A stretch of 64,000 bases of DNA from G965247265 sp965247265 (GTDB lineage Bacteria; Pseudomonadota; Gammaproteobacteria; UBA4575): contig OZ252002.1 of the NCBI GenBank assembly GCA_965247265.1, positions 2,418,001-2,482,000 on the forward strand, written 5' to 3'. The position numbers and the translations under genes were made by a program. Shown here one piece after another: positions 36,043 to 46,288 of this stretch (within the stretch, counting starts at the first letter, position 1; each line of letters opens with the position of its first letter). The notes beneath the pieces are model-generated. The model was not told where the DNA came from. It did no database searches and worked only from the letters and a program-made list of their open reading frames with translations.

Positions 36043-37308
36043 CTAAGCTTGCAATATGTCGGATTCACCTTCTGATTTTCCAATTATAACTGCACCACAT
36101 GAATCACTAAAAATATTTACACTCGTTCTACACATATCTAACACTCGATCAACTGCTAAAATCAAACCAATCCCTTCAAGGGGTAATCCAATTGCCGCTA
36201 AAATAATGGCAATTGCAACCAAGCTTGCAGATGGAATCCCCGCTACACCTATAGATGTCAATAAAGCCAATATAACAATAGTAATCTGTTGTGCGACTGT
36301 TAAATCTAGCCCATAAGCTTGTGCAATAAAAATTGCTGCTACACATTCATATAATGCAGTGCCATCCATATTAACCGTAGCACCAAGCGGTAAAACAAAG
36401 CTTGTCACACGATTAGAAACACCCGCACGGTCTTTTACACATTCCATTGTGATAGGCAGTGTTGCAGAGGAAGATGTGGTAGAAAATGCAGTAAGTAGCG
36501 CGGGTGCCATTGCTTGGAAATGCCTATATGGGCTCACTCCACCTACAAATCGCAATAACAACGGCATTACTATGATGATGTGCAAAAGTAATGCGAGCAA
36601 CACTGTAAAAAAGAACGTTAAAAGTGGCTTGAATGCATCAAAGCCCGAGATAGTAACTACTTTTGCTACTAATGCAAACACACCTATGGGCGCAAACTTC
36701 ATTATCAAATTAGTGATATGCATCATCACTTCAAACACACCTTCCCAAAACGTCTGCATTAAACGACTCGCTTCTAGCTTTATTTTTGAGATAAAAAAAC
36801 CAAACAACAGACTGAAGAATATGAGCCCTAGCATTTGGCCTTCGGCTGCAGCACGAACTATATTAGTAGGAACCATACGCAGAAAAATACTAACCACATC
36901 AGCTGCCGATTTGCCTTCTACTTTAGCCGTTACTGCATCTGTATTTTCGCTTAGCCCCAGCACATCTCGTGCAGGTACACCATCTATAACTCCTGGTTGA
37001 ATAGCATTAACAAGAGCTACCCCGATAAGAATGGCAAAAGTGGTTGTAATAACATAGTAAAGGAGTGTTTTGCCGCCTAAACGTCCAAAAGCATCACTGG
37101 AACCTAGGCTGCAAACACCAACGATAATTGATGATGTAATAAGCGGAACAATGAGCATCTTCAATGCGTTTAAAAACAACTGACCGAAAAAATCAAAAAT
37201 AGAGACGAGTGGCACGCCAAGAAAACGTGTTTCAGGTGTAACGATCCAACCGATAAGCATTGCGAGCAGCAATGCAATGAGAATTTGCCAATGAAGCTTG
37301 AGCCGCAT
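36043..37308 (-). CDS. Dicarboxylate/amino acid:cation symporter (SDF/GltP family)
   Basis: 421 residues, eight-helix glutamate-transporter fold. Signatures: the serine-rich hairpin TAFSTTSSSATLPITMECV, the NMDGTALYECVAAIFIAQ helix, and the DRVLDMCRTSVNIFSDS segment. DMCRTSVN suggests a neutral/acidic amino acid or C4-dicarboxylate substrate; unresolved. Confidence 0.95.
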   Translation of the reverse strand: MRLKLHWQILIALLLAMLIGWIVTPETRFLGVPLVSIFDFFGQLFLNALKMLIVPLITSSIIVGVCSLGSSDAFGRLGGKTLLYYVITTTFAILIGVALVNAIQPGVIDGVPARDVLGLSENTDAVTAKVEGKSAADVVSIFLRMVPTNIVRAAAEGQMLGLIFFSLLFGFFISKIKLEASRLMQTFWEGVFEVMMHITNLIMKFAPIGVFALVAKVVTISGFDAFKPLLTFFFTVLLALLLHIIIVMPLLLRFVGGVSPYRHFQAMAPALLTAFSTTSSSATLPITMECVKDRAGVSNRVTSFVLPLGATVNMDGTALYECVAAIFIAQAYGLDLTVAQQITIVILALLTSIGVAGIPSASLVAIAIILAAIGLPLEGIGLILAVDRVLDMCRTSVNIFSDSCGAVIIGKSEGESDILQA

Positions 37309-37369
37309 GTACGAACTATACTAGAAAGTTATTACAAAAACCTGATAGGACTGCCAAATAGTAAAGACG

Positions 37370-39274
37370 CTATAGATTTTCTTTAAATACCTCTACTTTG
37401 GCATTTTCTTTAATTGTTTCAATTGATGCGTTAAATTCTCTGCGGCCATAATTAACGCGTTGCGACAATTGTGTAACTTGTGTTTGATCCAATTGATCAG
37501 AACCATCTATGACTTTATGCAACTCTATTAGCGCATAGTTTCCATCTGAAAGCGATGTTTCATCTATCGCTGATGTTCCGTCATTTGAACGTGTTAGCGT
37601 AAATGCATGCTCCATTATTATAAATGGAATACGGCTGTCATCACGGCGCACTGCGCCATAATTAACGACTTCAAGAGACTGTTGATTTGAAACTTCTTGT
37701 AGCATGCTACCCGCTTGCATTTGTGCGAATAAATCTTTCCCAGTTTCAATGATTTGCTCTGACGCCTTTTGGATAGCCAATATTTTACTAATATCTTCAC
37801 TTACGTCAGATAAAGATTTCTGTTCTGCTTTTTTATGCTCCAGCACTCGAAACGCAATGACATGTCCTTCTGCAACTTCTACTAATTCGCTATTAAGACC
37901 TTCATTTAATATATCGTTTGAAAACGCGAGTGATTGTATTTTGGGATATTTAAAAATTTCAGACTTGCTTGTTGAACCGAGAAAACTAGTCTGCTTTATT
38001 TCCAAATCATACGTTTCAGATGCTTCTTGTAAATCATCAGGTTGCTCAACCATTAAATTTGCGAGCTCATCTGCTATCTCTATAAATTGTGCTTGTGCAA
38101 TTTGCCCTTTTTGCTCATTAATAATTTGTTCACGTACATCCTCAAAAGGCTTCTGTGTGCTTGGTTGAATCTCATCAAGCATTACAATTTGAATACCTTG
38201 TTCTGTACGAACAGGATTGCTGTATTTGCCTACGTCTAATGAAAACAACGCCTCTTCAAGTTCCGTGCTTGTGAAGTCGCCTGGTGCGATAAAGCCTATT
38301 TCACCGCCTTTTTCAGCAGATAAACTGTCATCCGAATTTTGTTTTGCCATCTCAGCAAACGACGCCTCATCGTTTAGCTGTGTGATGATATTGTTGGCTT
38401 TTCCCATTGCCTCATCCCACTCTAGCGCATCTTCTGCAATTTCATCAGATACTCGCAATAAGATATGACGCATTTTACGTAACTCATTGGTCATGAAACG
38501 CTCAGGCTGAGAATCATAAATAGTTTGGGCATCATCTGCCGTCACTGAGACTTGACCGGCAATACCATCCTCATTCAACTCGATATAAGCGAGCTTTACT
38601 TGCTCGGGTGTGAGGTAGAGCTGTTTATTTTCATTGTAATAGTTTTCGATCTCTTCACTAGAAATAGAAATAGAATCGGGATCAGATTTAACGACTGCAT
38701 ATGAAAAATCACGTGTCTGCTCCGTTAGTTTTTGAAAATTCTGCAAATCAGACATTGGGAAAAAAGAAGATGCTGATAATGAAGTTTCAAATTGTCTTAG
38801 TTTGTCTTGCTCACGTAACTGACTTTCAAATTGAGCCTTATTGTATCGTTGCACCTGCAATAATCGTTCATATAACTGTGGATCAAATTTTCCATCTTTT
38901 TGAAATTGAGGAACTTGTTGAATTTTCGCAATCAGACTCGCATCACTAACTTGATACCCAGCATTAGTGACCTCTTGGCGAAGTAATTCCGTATTAATCA
39001 TGCTACCAATCACTTGTTCCTTAATAATGTCCTCATTTGGAAACTGGCGTTCATAGTCGTTACCCAACGCAGATTGCATTGCTTGTTTACGTTGTTGAAA
39101 TTGGTTATTAAATTCAGATAACGTAATTTCAGCCCCACCGACATTTGCAATTGCAGGTGTGCCGCCGCCACCAAAATATTCTTGAATGCCCCATAGTGCA
39201 AAAGACAAAATTAATAAACCGATAATGATATAGGCTACTAAGCTACTGGCACGTTCACGTATTTCAATTAGCAT
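37370..39274 (-). CDS. ppiD: Periplasmic folding chaperone PpiD (PpiC-type)
   Basis: 634 residues. N-terminal membrane anchor (LVAYIIIGLLILSFALWGI), SurA-like N-domain, a parvulin PPIase domain about residues 265-360 (MRHILLRVSDEI, GEIGFIAPGDF, PVRTEQGIQIVML) and a C-terminal helical part. Inner-membrane chaperone close to the Sec translocon. Last protein gene of the proteostasis cluster. Confidence 0.95.
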   Translation of the reverse strand: MLIEIRERASSLVAYIIIGLLILSFALWGIQEYFGGGGTPAIANVGGAEITLSEFNNQFQQRKQAMQSALGNDYERQFPNEDIIKEQVIGSMINTELLRQEVTNAGYQVSDASLIAKIQQVPQFQKDGKFDPQLYERLLQVQRYNKAQFESQLREQDKLRQFETSLSASSFFPMSDLQNFQKLTEQTRDFSYAVVKSDPDSISISSEEIENYYNENKQLYLTPEQVKLAYIELNEDGIAGQVSVTADDAQTIYDSQPERFMTNELRKMRHILLRVSDEIAEDALEWDEAMGKANNIITQLNDEASFAEMAKQNSDDSLSAEKGGEIGFIAPGDFTSTELEEALFSLDVGKYSNPVRTEQGIQIVMLDEIQPSTQKPFEDVREQIINEQKGQIAQAQFIEIADELANLMVEQPDDLQEASETYDLEIKQTSFLGSTSKSEIFKYPKIQSLAFSNDILNEGLNSELVEVAEGHVIAFRVLEHKKAEQKSLSDVSEDISKILAIQKASEQIIETGKDLFAQMQAGSMLQEVSNQQSLEVVNYGAVRRDDSRIPFIIMEHAFTLTRSNDGTSAIDETSLSDGNYALIELHKVIDGSDQLDQTQVTQLSQRVNYGRREFNASIETIKENAKVEVFKENL

Positions 39275-39372
39275 ATCTTTCTAATTCTCATTATAATTTT
39301 TTAATCTCAAAAATAATAAGCAACAATACTAAAAATTCATAAAGTAAATTAATCTTAACTTAATTTATATTC

Positions 39373-39410
39373 GGGTGATTACAATGCTCTACTTATGGGT
39401 CTAATCACCC
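39373..39410 (-). repeat. 9-bp inverted repeat downstream of tRNA-Asp
   Basis: GGGTGATTA (39373-39381)/TAATCACCC (39402-39410), 20-base loop, no T-run on either strand. Could end the hupB-tRNA transcript by processing or sit in the ppiD leader. Confidence 0.4.
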
Positions 39411-39555
39411 TTTACGAGAAAATGGTGAGTCTCTTTTAACAGTTGCCAAGATGTAAGTTAAATATTTTAGTCCTTAACCCATTTAAATATTATTTGGCAG
39501 AGCATTAAATTAGATAGAATAAATAACGCTTATACATAATTAAAGTTCAAAAAAA

Positions 39556-39632
39556 TGGCGGAGTGGACGGGATTCGAACCCGCGACCCCCGGCGTGACAG
39601 GCCGGTATTCTAACCAACTGAACTACCACTCC
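39556..39632 (-). tRNA. tRNA-Asp(GTC)
   Basis: 77 bases, encoded CCA at 39556-39558. Cloverleaf intact; anticodon loop CTGTCAC; TGGTTAGAATACC in the D/anticodon region as in other tRNA-Asp. Ten bases after tRNA-Val in the same transcript. Confidence 0.97.
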
Positions 39633-39642
39633 GTCATGCTTT

Positions 39643-39718
39643 TGGTGGGTGCTGAGGGATTCGAACCCCCGACATCCGCCTTGTAAGGGCGACGCTCTAC
39701 CAGCTGAGCTAAGCACCC
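39643..39718 (-). tRNA. tRNA-Val(TAC)
   Basis: 76 bases with encoded CCA (39643-39645). Anticodon loop CTTACAA gives TAC. Its first 10 bases overlap the end of hupB, whose stop codon TAG is the invariant TAG at the start of the D-arm. Confidence 0.97.
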
Positions 39719-40002
39719 AAAAAGGCGCGCTGGTTTACAGCTTCCTTCAAACCTTTGCCAGCCTTGAAGCTTGGGACTTTAGACGCGGCAATTTGAATGA
39801 CTTCCCCTGTCCGTGGGTTACGGCCAGTGCGTGCATTTCGTTGCTTTACCTGGAAGGTTCCGAATCCTACGAGTGAAACGGTGTCACCTTTACATAATGC
39901 TGCAGTTATTGCATCGATTACAGCATCTACTGTTCGACCACCCTCTGCCTTAGAAAGGTTCGCCGCACTCGCAACAGCCTCAGCAAGTTCGCTTTTATTC
40001 AT
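39709..40002 (-). CDS. hupB: DNA-binding protein HU
   Basis: 97 residues. HU/IHF family: MNKSELAEAVASAANLSKAE, VGFGTFQVKQRNARTGRNPRTG (the DNA-clasping arm) and FKAGKGLKEAVN. E. coli HU ends at about this N; here seven more residues (QRAFLGA) follow, because the frame runs on into tRNA-Val, whose D-arm TAG ends it. Downstream of lon as in E. coli. Confidence 0.97.
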   Translation of the reverse strand: MNKSELAEAVASAANLSKAEGGRTVDAVIDAITAALCKGDTVSLVGFGTFQVKQRNARTGRNPRTGEVIQIAASKVPSFKAGKGLKEAVNQRAFLGA

Positions 40003-40220
40003 TTAGCCTAACTCCCCTAGTAATTGATATGCATCATATAAGACTACAAATTTAAAATTTAAGAAGCAAATTCAGTTCACAAACCACCGTTTGACCACAC
40101 GAGACAAATTGGAGCATAGCAGTAATTAATTGAATATCTGATGATCGCGTAGTTTATAGTTGATTGAACGCTAAGTGTTATACCAAGCGTCTTCGAGTGA
40201 AGTCAACAAACGATACTAAT

Positions 40221-42662
40221 TTAATGCGCTTGAACAGACTTTCTTTTTTGCGTAGGTTTTTTCCGTTTAGAGGATACTGCCGTAACATCTTCAGTCTCAG
40301 CAAGGGGCTCTGGCATCTTCACCAATGCAATTTGCAAAACCTCATCTATCCACTGCACAGGAATGATTTCAAGCTTTTGCTTGATATTCTTGGGAATCTC
40401 GCTTAAATCTTTTTCATTTTCTTTTGGTATAAGCACTGTCTTAATTTCACCTCGATGAGCGGCCAAAAGCTTCTCTTTCAAACCTCCAATGGGCAAAACT
40501 TCTCCTCTTAAAGTAATTTCTCCTGTCATGGCAACATCGGCACGCACAGGGATTTTTGCAAGCGCCGACACAATCGCCGTCGTCATTCCAACACCTGCAC
40601 TTGGGCCATCTTTCTTCACCGCACCTTCGGGGACGTGAATATGGATATCGGCTTTTTCGTAAAAATCCGATTCAATACCTAAAATTGATGCACGGCTGCG
40701 CACGACAGTATGCGCAACCTGAATGGATTCTTGCATAACATCTTCCAACTGACCTGTACGGCTTGTCTTACCTTTCCCTGGCACAACAACGGCTTCAATT
40801 GTTAACAACTCACCACCCGCTTCTGTCCAGGCTAAACCTGTAACTTGTCCAATTTGATCATTATCATCGGCCAAACCATATCTGAAACGTTTAACCCCAA
40901 GATATTTACCCAATGTTCTAGGTGAAATAGTAATCTTTTCTTTCCGCTCACTCAGTACAAATGATTTCACAACTTTTCGAAATATTTTAGAAATTTCTCG
41001 CTCAAGGTTTCTGACCCCAGCCTCGCGAGTGTAAAAGCGAATGATGTCACGTACTGGTGCACTGCTAATTTTAATTTCATCATCTTTAAGTCCGTGTGAC
41101 TTAAGTTGTTTCGGCACAAGGTAACGCATTGCAATGTTAATTTTTTCATCCTCGGTATACCCAGGTAATCGAATTACTTCCATTCGATCTAACAAAGGTC
41201 CAGGAATATTTAAACTATTCGCTGTGGCAACAAACATTACATCCGATAAATCAAAATCCACTTCTAAATAGTGATCCCCAAACGTATGGTTTTGCTCAGG
41301 ATCAAGCACTTCTAACATTGCCGAAGCTGGGTCGCCACGAAAATCCATGGCCATCTTGTCGATCTCATCGAGCAAGAATAATGGGTTTCTCACTCCAACT
41401 TTTGATAAGTTTTGAATTATTTTGCCCGGTAAGGAACCGATATACGTACGTCGATGCCCTCTAATTTCGGCTTCATCTCGAACACCGCCCAAAGACATAC
41501 GTGTAAATTTTCTGCTGGTGGCCCGCGCAATAGATTTACCGATACTTGTTTTACCTACGCCTGGTGGCCCTACTAAACATAAGATGGGACCCTTAGATTT
41601 TTGCACACGCTGCTGTACCGCTAAGTATTCAATAATGCGTTCTTTAACTTTTTCTAGACCATAGTGATCCTCTTCCAATATCTGCTCAGCAGCAGATAAG
41701 TCTTTGCGAACTTTAGACTTTTTCTTCCATGGCACGCCTACCAACCAATCTATGTAGTTTCGCACCACCGTTGCTTCGGCCGACATGGGCGACATCATCT
41801 TAAGCTTGTTTAATTCTGCATCTGCTTTCTTTTTAGCCTCTTTTGACATGCCCACTTTTTCGATTTTTTCAGCAAGTTCATCAACTTCATTTGGCGCCTC
41901 ATCAAGCTCACCCAATTCTTTTTGAATGGCTTTCATTTGCTCATTCAGATAATACTCACGCTGAGACTTTTCCATTTGATGCTTAACGCGACCACGAATG
42001 CGTTTTTCAATTTGCAAAACATCAAGCTCGCCCTCAATTAAACTTATCAAATGCTCAAGTCGTTCTTGAACTGTTCTAATTTCAAGAACATGCTGTTTTT
42101 CGTCTAGCTTTAATGACATATGCGTAGCAATGGTGTCTGCCAGGCGCGAAGGCTCATCAATACCTGCTAATGAGGTCAACACTTCAGGAGGTACTTTTTT
42201 ATTGAGCTTTACATATTGCTCAAACAAACTTGTCACTGAGCGTGATAAAACTTCAAGCTCTTTTTCATCTTTTGCATGCTCGTCAGCTTTATTCAATGAA
42301 ATTTGCGCACTAAAAAATTCTTTATCCTCTAAATAGTGAATAACTTGTGCACGCTCAACACCTTCTACCAACACTTTTATTGTGCCATCAGGTAGTTTTA
42401 GTAATTGCAAAATCGTTGATAGCGTACCAACTTGATGAATTTCATCCGTTTGAGGTTCATCTACATCTGCACTTTTTTGAGCAACTAACAGGATTTTTTT
42501 GTTATCTGACATTGCCGCATCAAGCGCTTGAATCGACTTCTCTCTTCCAACAAATAATGGAATAACCATATGCGGATAAACCACGACATCTCGTAGTGGA
42601 AGAACAGGTACTACTTGCATTGGTTCATCGATTAGTTCTGTTGAAATATGATCTTCACTCAT
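40221..42662 (-). CDS. lon: ATP-dependent protease Lon
   Basis: 813 residues. N-terminal LON substrate domain, coiled-coil, AAA+ module (Walker A GPPGVGKTSIGKSIA; Walker B LFLLDEIDKM), and Ser-Lys protease domain (KDGPSAGVGMTTA; GGLKEKLLAAHRG). Degrades unfolded proteins and regulators. C-terminal basic tail SSKRKKPTQKRKS. Leader has a sigma-32-like promoter and a 9-bp dyad. Confidence 0.99.
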   Translation of the reverse strand: MSEDHISTELIDEPMQVVPVLPLRDVVVYPHMVIPLFVGREKSIQALDAAMSDNKKILLVAQKSADVDEPQTDEIHQVGTLSTILQLLKLPDGTIKVLVEGVERAQVIHYLEDKEFFSAQISLNKADEHAKDEKELEVLSRSVTSLFEQYVKLNKKVPPEVLTSLAGIDEPSRLADTIATHMSLKLDEKQHVLEIRTVQERLEHLISLIEGELDVLQIEKRIRGRVKHQMEKSQREYYLNEQMKAIQKELGELDEAPNEVDELAEKIEKVGMSKEAKKKADAELNKLKMMSPMSAEATVVRNYIDWLVGVPWKKKSKVRKDLSAAEQILEEDHYGLEKVKERIIEYLAVQQRVQKSKGPILCLVGPPGVGKTSIGKSIARATSRKFTRMSLGGVRDEAEIRGHRRTYIGSLPGKIIQNLSKVGVRNPLFLLDEIDKMAMDFRGDPASAMLEVLDPEQNHTFGDHYLEVDFDLSDVMFVATANSLNIPGPLLDRMEVIRLPGYTEDEKINIAMRYLVPKQLKSHGLKDDEIKISSAPVRDIIRFYTREAGVRNLEREISKIFRKVVKSFVLSERKEKITISPRTLGKYLGVKRFRYGLADDNDQIGQVTGLAWTEAGGELLTIEAVVVPGKGKTSRTGQLEDVMQESIQVAHTVVRSRASILGIESDFYEKADIHIHVPEGAVKKDGPSAGVGMTTAIVSALAKIPVRADVAMTGEITLRGEVLPIGGLKEKLLAAHRGEIKTVLIPKENEKDLSEIPKNIKQKLEIIPVQWIDEVLQIALVKMPEPLAETEDVTAVSSKRKKPTQKRKSVQAH

Positions 42663-42731
42663 AGAATGTTATCTCTCAAATAAATCTTCGAAATTGATTA
42701 ATATAGTTGAATATATCAACAATATAGCTTG

Positions 42732-42753
42732 GATTATGGAAATATCCATAATC
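42732..42753. promoter_or_regulatory. 9-bp dyad just downstream of the lon promoter
   Basis: GATTATGGA (42732-42740)/TCCATAATC (42745-42753), perfect arms, 4-base spacer; begins 5 bases beyond the -10 at 42758. An operator or a 5'-leader hairpin. Confidence 0.5.
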
Positions 42754-42757
42754 ATTA

Positions 42758-42786
42758 ACATGGGTTTAATTTGACTAAATTTCAAG
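42758..42786 (-). promoter_or_regulatory. Sigma-32-like promoter of lon
   Basis: On the minus strand: CTTGAA (42781-42786), 15-base spacer, ACCCATGT (42758-42765), one mismatch to CCCCATNT. Lon is a sigma-32 regulon member in E. coli. Confidence 0.65.
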
Positions 42787-42841
42787 GCCTATAGGGTATA
42801 ACCGTATAATTTTATGAGCTAGAAAGCTCAAATCTAAATCA

Positions 42842-44125
42842 TTAATCGTCTGATGCTACTTTCCCGTATTCTGAGTTTTCGTATATTAGATACGGCTTAG
42901 TATCTCCCATTATCACAGACTCATCGACAACTACTTTGCTAATACTATCTTCAGACGGCAAATTGTACATGGTGTCCAGCAGTACATTTTCCAAAATAGT
43001 TCTTAACCCTCTTGCGCCGGTCTTACGATCCATGGCTTTGCGTGCTACGGCGTAAAGGGCATTTTCACGAAATTCGATATCGACACCTTCCATATCAAAT
43101 AAACGATGATACTGCTTGGTGATCGCATTTTTAGGCTCGGTCAAAATTCTAACCAACGCCTCTTCATCTAGCTCTTCGAGTGTTGCAACAACAGGTAGTC
43201 GACCTACAAACTCAGGTATGAGTCCATATCTGATCAAATCTTCCGGCTCAACATTATGCAAAATTTCACCAATGCTAATAGCATTGTCCTTGGTGCGAAC
43301 CTCTGCTGAAAATCCAATACCACCTCTTGCTGTGCGATCAAGAATGACTTTATCCAAACCTGCAAACGCACCTCCGCAAATAAACAAGATATTACTTGTA
43401 TCAACTTGTAAAAATTCTTGCTGTGGATGTTTGCGACCGCCTTGTGGAGGAACAGATGCAATGGTGCCCTCAATTAATTTAAGTAGCGCTTGTTGTACAC
43501 CTTCACCCGATACATCACGTGTAATAGACGGATTGTCTGACTTGCGTGAAATTTTATCTATCTCATCAATGTACACAATTCCTGTTTGTGCTTTATCAAC
43601 ATCGTAATTACACTTTTGCAATATTTTTTGAATGATGTTTTCAACATCTTCACCTACATAGCCCGCTTCCGTTAATGTTGTTGCGTCTGCTATTGTGAAA
43701 GGAACATTTAATAAACGTGCGAGTGTTTCAGCCAATAATGTTTTACCCGATCCCGTTGGCCCAACTAATAAGATATTACTTTTAGCAAGTTCTACAGCAC
43801 TTTTAGTTGATGACCGCGCGTCTAAACGCTTGTAATGATTATAGACAGCAACTGATAAAACTTTTTTGGCTCGCTCTTGACCAATTACGTATTCATCAAG
43901 AATTGAATTTATTTCTACGGGTTTAGGAAGTTTTGTGCTACCTGCGGGAGATTGATCTTGCATCTCCTCACGAATGATGTCGTTACATAACTCAACACAT
44001 TCGTCACAGATAAATACGGATGGTCCTGCAATAAGTTTTCGAACTTCGTGCTGGCTTTTACCACAAAAAGAACAATACAGCAGTTTGTCGCTGTCTTGGT
44101 CCTTTGTTGTACTATCGTCACTCAT
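42842..44125 (-). CDS. clpX: ClpXP unfoldase ClpX
   Basis: 427 residues. N-terminal zinc-binding domain (LLYCSFCGKSQHEVRK and FICDECVELCNDI, four Cys), AAA+ core with GPTGSGKTLLAETLAR, Walker B VYIDEIDKI, then the small domain. Unfolds tagged substrates for ClpP. 190 bases after clpP, so it may have its own promoter as well. Confidence 0.99.
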   Translation of the reverse strand: MSDDSTTKDQDSDKLLYCSFCGKSQHEVRKLIAGPSVFICDECVELCNDIIREEMQDQSPAGSTKLPKPVEINSILDEYVIGQERAKKVLSVAVYNHYKRLDARSSTKSAVELAKSNILLVGPTGSGKTLLAETLARLLNVPFTIADATTLTEAGYVGEDVENIIQKILQKCNYDVDKAQTGIVYIDEIDKISRKSDNPSITRDVSGEGVQQALLKLIEGTIASVPPQGGRKHPQQEFLQVDTSNILFICGGAFAGLDKVILDRTARGGIGFSAEVRTKDNAISIGEILHNVEPEDLIRYGLIPEFVGRLPVVATLEELDEEALVRILTEPKNAITKQYHRLFDMEGVDIEFRENALYAVARKAMDRKTGARGLRTILENVLLDTMYNLPSEDSISKVVVDESVIMGDTKPYLIYENSEYGKVASDD

Positions 44126-44314
44126 ATCAACTTACACTACATCCTTGAGAAGTTAAGATGCCGAAGTTTGGGATAAGTTTCAAGTGAAAACTGACATCCG
44201 ATAAGGATAATGGCCTCTAGTTATTAACATTATACGCATTTTTATAGCCACATACAGGTCCAGAACTGGGCAAACTTTGATCAACGCGCCAACTTACTGA
44301 TAACAGGTAGTTCT

Positions 44315-44968
44315 TTATTTTAATTCGCTAGTCGCATTTTCCTTTCGCTTGTCTAATACCTCATCAATTAGACCGTAATCTTGTGCTTCCTTACTATTTA
44401 AAAAATGGTCACGCTCTGTGTCTTCTGCAATGCGCTCAACGGGCTGGCCGGTATGATTTGCCAACACTTGATTGAGTTCTTCGCGTATTTTTAAAATTTC
44501 TCTTGCATGAATATCTATGTCTGTTGCCTGACCTTGAAAGCCACCTAGAGGCTGATGAATCAACATTCGTGAATGCGGCAAGGCATATCTTTTATTCTTC
44601 GCGCCACCCGCTAATAAAAGTGCACCCATGCTTGCAGCTTGGCCCACACATAAAGTGCTGACATCAGGATTAGTGAACTGCATGGTGTCATAAACTGCCA
44701 TACCGGCACTTACTGATCCACCAGGTGAATTTATATAAATAGAAATATCTTTATCGGGGTTTTCAGATTCTAAAAATAAAAGTTGCGCAACAACTAAATT
44801 AGCCATTTGATCTTCAATCGTACCCACAATAAAAATTACTCGCTCTTTTAATAAACGCGAATAAATATCATACGCCCTCTCACCCCGCGCTGACTGTTCA
44901 ACAACCATTGGCACAAGATTGAGTGCTTTAGGATTTAACGCTCCAGAATCTGAATTCACATTTCCCAT
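44315..44968 (-). CDS. clpP: ClpP protease proteolytic subunit
   Basis: 217 residues. Catalytic Ser in VGQAASMGALLLA, His in RMLIHQPLGG, and Asp further on. N-terminal loop NLVPMVVEQSARGERAYDIYSRLL. 27 bases after tig; co-transcribed. Confidence 0.99.
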   Translation of the reverse strand: MGNVNSDSGALNPKALNLVPMVVEQSARGERAYDIYSRLLKERVIFIVGTIEDQMANLVVAQLLFLESENPDKDISIYINSPGGSVSAGMAVYDTMQFTNPDVSTLCVGQAASMGALLLAGGAKNKRYALPHSRMLIHQPLGGFQGQATDIDIHAREILKIREELNQVLANHTGQPVERIAEDTERDHFLNSKEAQDYGLIDEVLDKRKENATSELK

Positions 44969-44995
44969 ATTGGCCGCCCTCTATATATATTTAAT

Positions 44996-46288
44996 TTACG
45001 CTTGGAAGTTTACAAACTCATCATATGCAAACGATTTATTAACTTGCTTAGCCTGCTCAATAACAAATTCGACAACTTGCTCTTCCATAACAAGAATTTC
45101 AACATTTGCCATGGCTTGCTGATTACTTCTGTAGTATTGAATGACTTCATCCGGTTTTGAGTAACTTGATGCAATCATCCCTAAGTGTTCATTTACTTTG
45201 TCTTGATTCAATTTAAGGTCATTTTGTGATGCTATTTCACCAATCATTAACCCTAATGATATTCTTTTCTTTGCCTCTTCTTCAAACATATCATCCGGCA
45301 ATTTTGATTCATCTTGAATGTTCATATCACGCATAGTATGCGAACGAATTGCTTTGATTTCATCCAGAACCATTGAATTTGGTATATCAAATTCACTTGC
45401 CTCAAAAAGCTGCTGCATTACCTGGTCTTTATTATATACCTTTTTACGTTGATCAAGCTCAAGTGTCATATTACTTTTAAGTTGTTCTTTCAAGGTGTTT
45501 AAATTTCCATCTTGAATTCCAAATTCTTTTACTAAATTTTCATCCATTTCTGGTAAATCGCCCTCAGACACTTTTTTAACATTAATCTCAAATTTAGCAG
45601 CTTTTCCAGCTAAATCTTGCTGCATATAATCATCTGGGAATGTAACCTCAAAGGACTTGTCTTGGTCTTTTTTTACACCTTTAAGTTGTTTTTCAAAATC
45701 AGGTAATAACGTACTATCACCAATTACGACGGTGAAGCTTTCCTGACTCCCGCCTGTAAACTCTTCATCATTGATAGTGCCTTTAAAATCAATGGTGACT
45801 TGATCTGCTTGTTTGGCTGCACGATCAACTTCTTTCCAATTCATTTTTTGCTTTCGCAATTTCTCGAGCATGCTATCAATATCACTATCCACAACTTCCA
45901 CATCTGCAACTTCAACTTCTAACTTACTTAATGCTGCAAGACTAATTTCAGGATATACCTCAAACGTTGCTACATATTTTAAATCTTGATCAGTTTCTAA
46001 ATTTAATGGCTCGATGTGTGGCGTGCCCGCAGGGCGGAGTTTTTCTTGAATGATGGCTTCTTGGTAACTAGAGCTCATGGTATCGGCAACAACCTCTTGC
46101 GATACCTGTTTGCCAAATCTCTGGCGCACTACTCGCATAGGCACTTTCCCGGGACGAAATCCTGAAATTCTTACTTGGCGACTCATATTTTGTAACTTCT
46201 GCTCAATTGCAGAAGTTACTTTTTCAACCGGCACTTCGACGGTCATTTTGCGTTCGAGTGTTCCAGTACTTTCTAATGAAATTTGCAT
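44996..46288 (-). CDS. tig: Trigger factor
   Basis: 430 residues. Ribosome-bound chaperone: N-terminal domain with the ribosome signature GFRPGKVP, FKBP-type PPIase domain (about 155-240) and the C-terminal chaperone domain. ATG at 46288. First gene of tig-clpP-clpX-lon-hupB. Confidence 0.98.
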   Translation of the reverse strand: MQISLESTGTLERKMTVEVPVEKVTSAIEQKLQNMSRQVRISGFRPGKVPMRVVRQRFGKQVSQEVVADTMSSSYQEAIIQEKLRPAGTPHIEPLNLETDQDLKYVATFEVYPEISLAALSKLEVEVADVEVVDSDIDSMLEKLRKQKMNWKEVDRAAKQADQVTIDFKGTINDEEFTGGSQESFTVVIGDSTLLPDFEKQLKGVKKDQDKSFEVTFPDDYMQQDLAGKAAKFEINVKKVSEGDLPEMDENLVKEFGIQDGNLNTLKEQLKSNMTLELDQRKKVYNKDQVMQQLFEASEFDIPNSMVLDEIKAIRSHTMRDMNIQDESKLPDDMFEEEAKKRISLGLMIGEIASQNDLKLNQDKVNEHLGMIASSYSKPDEVIQYYRSNQQAMANVEILVMEEQVVEFVIEQAKQVNKSFAYDEFVNFQA

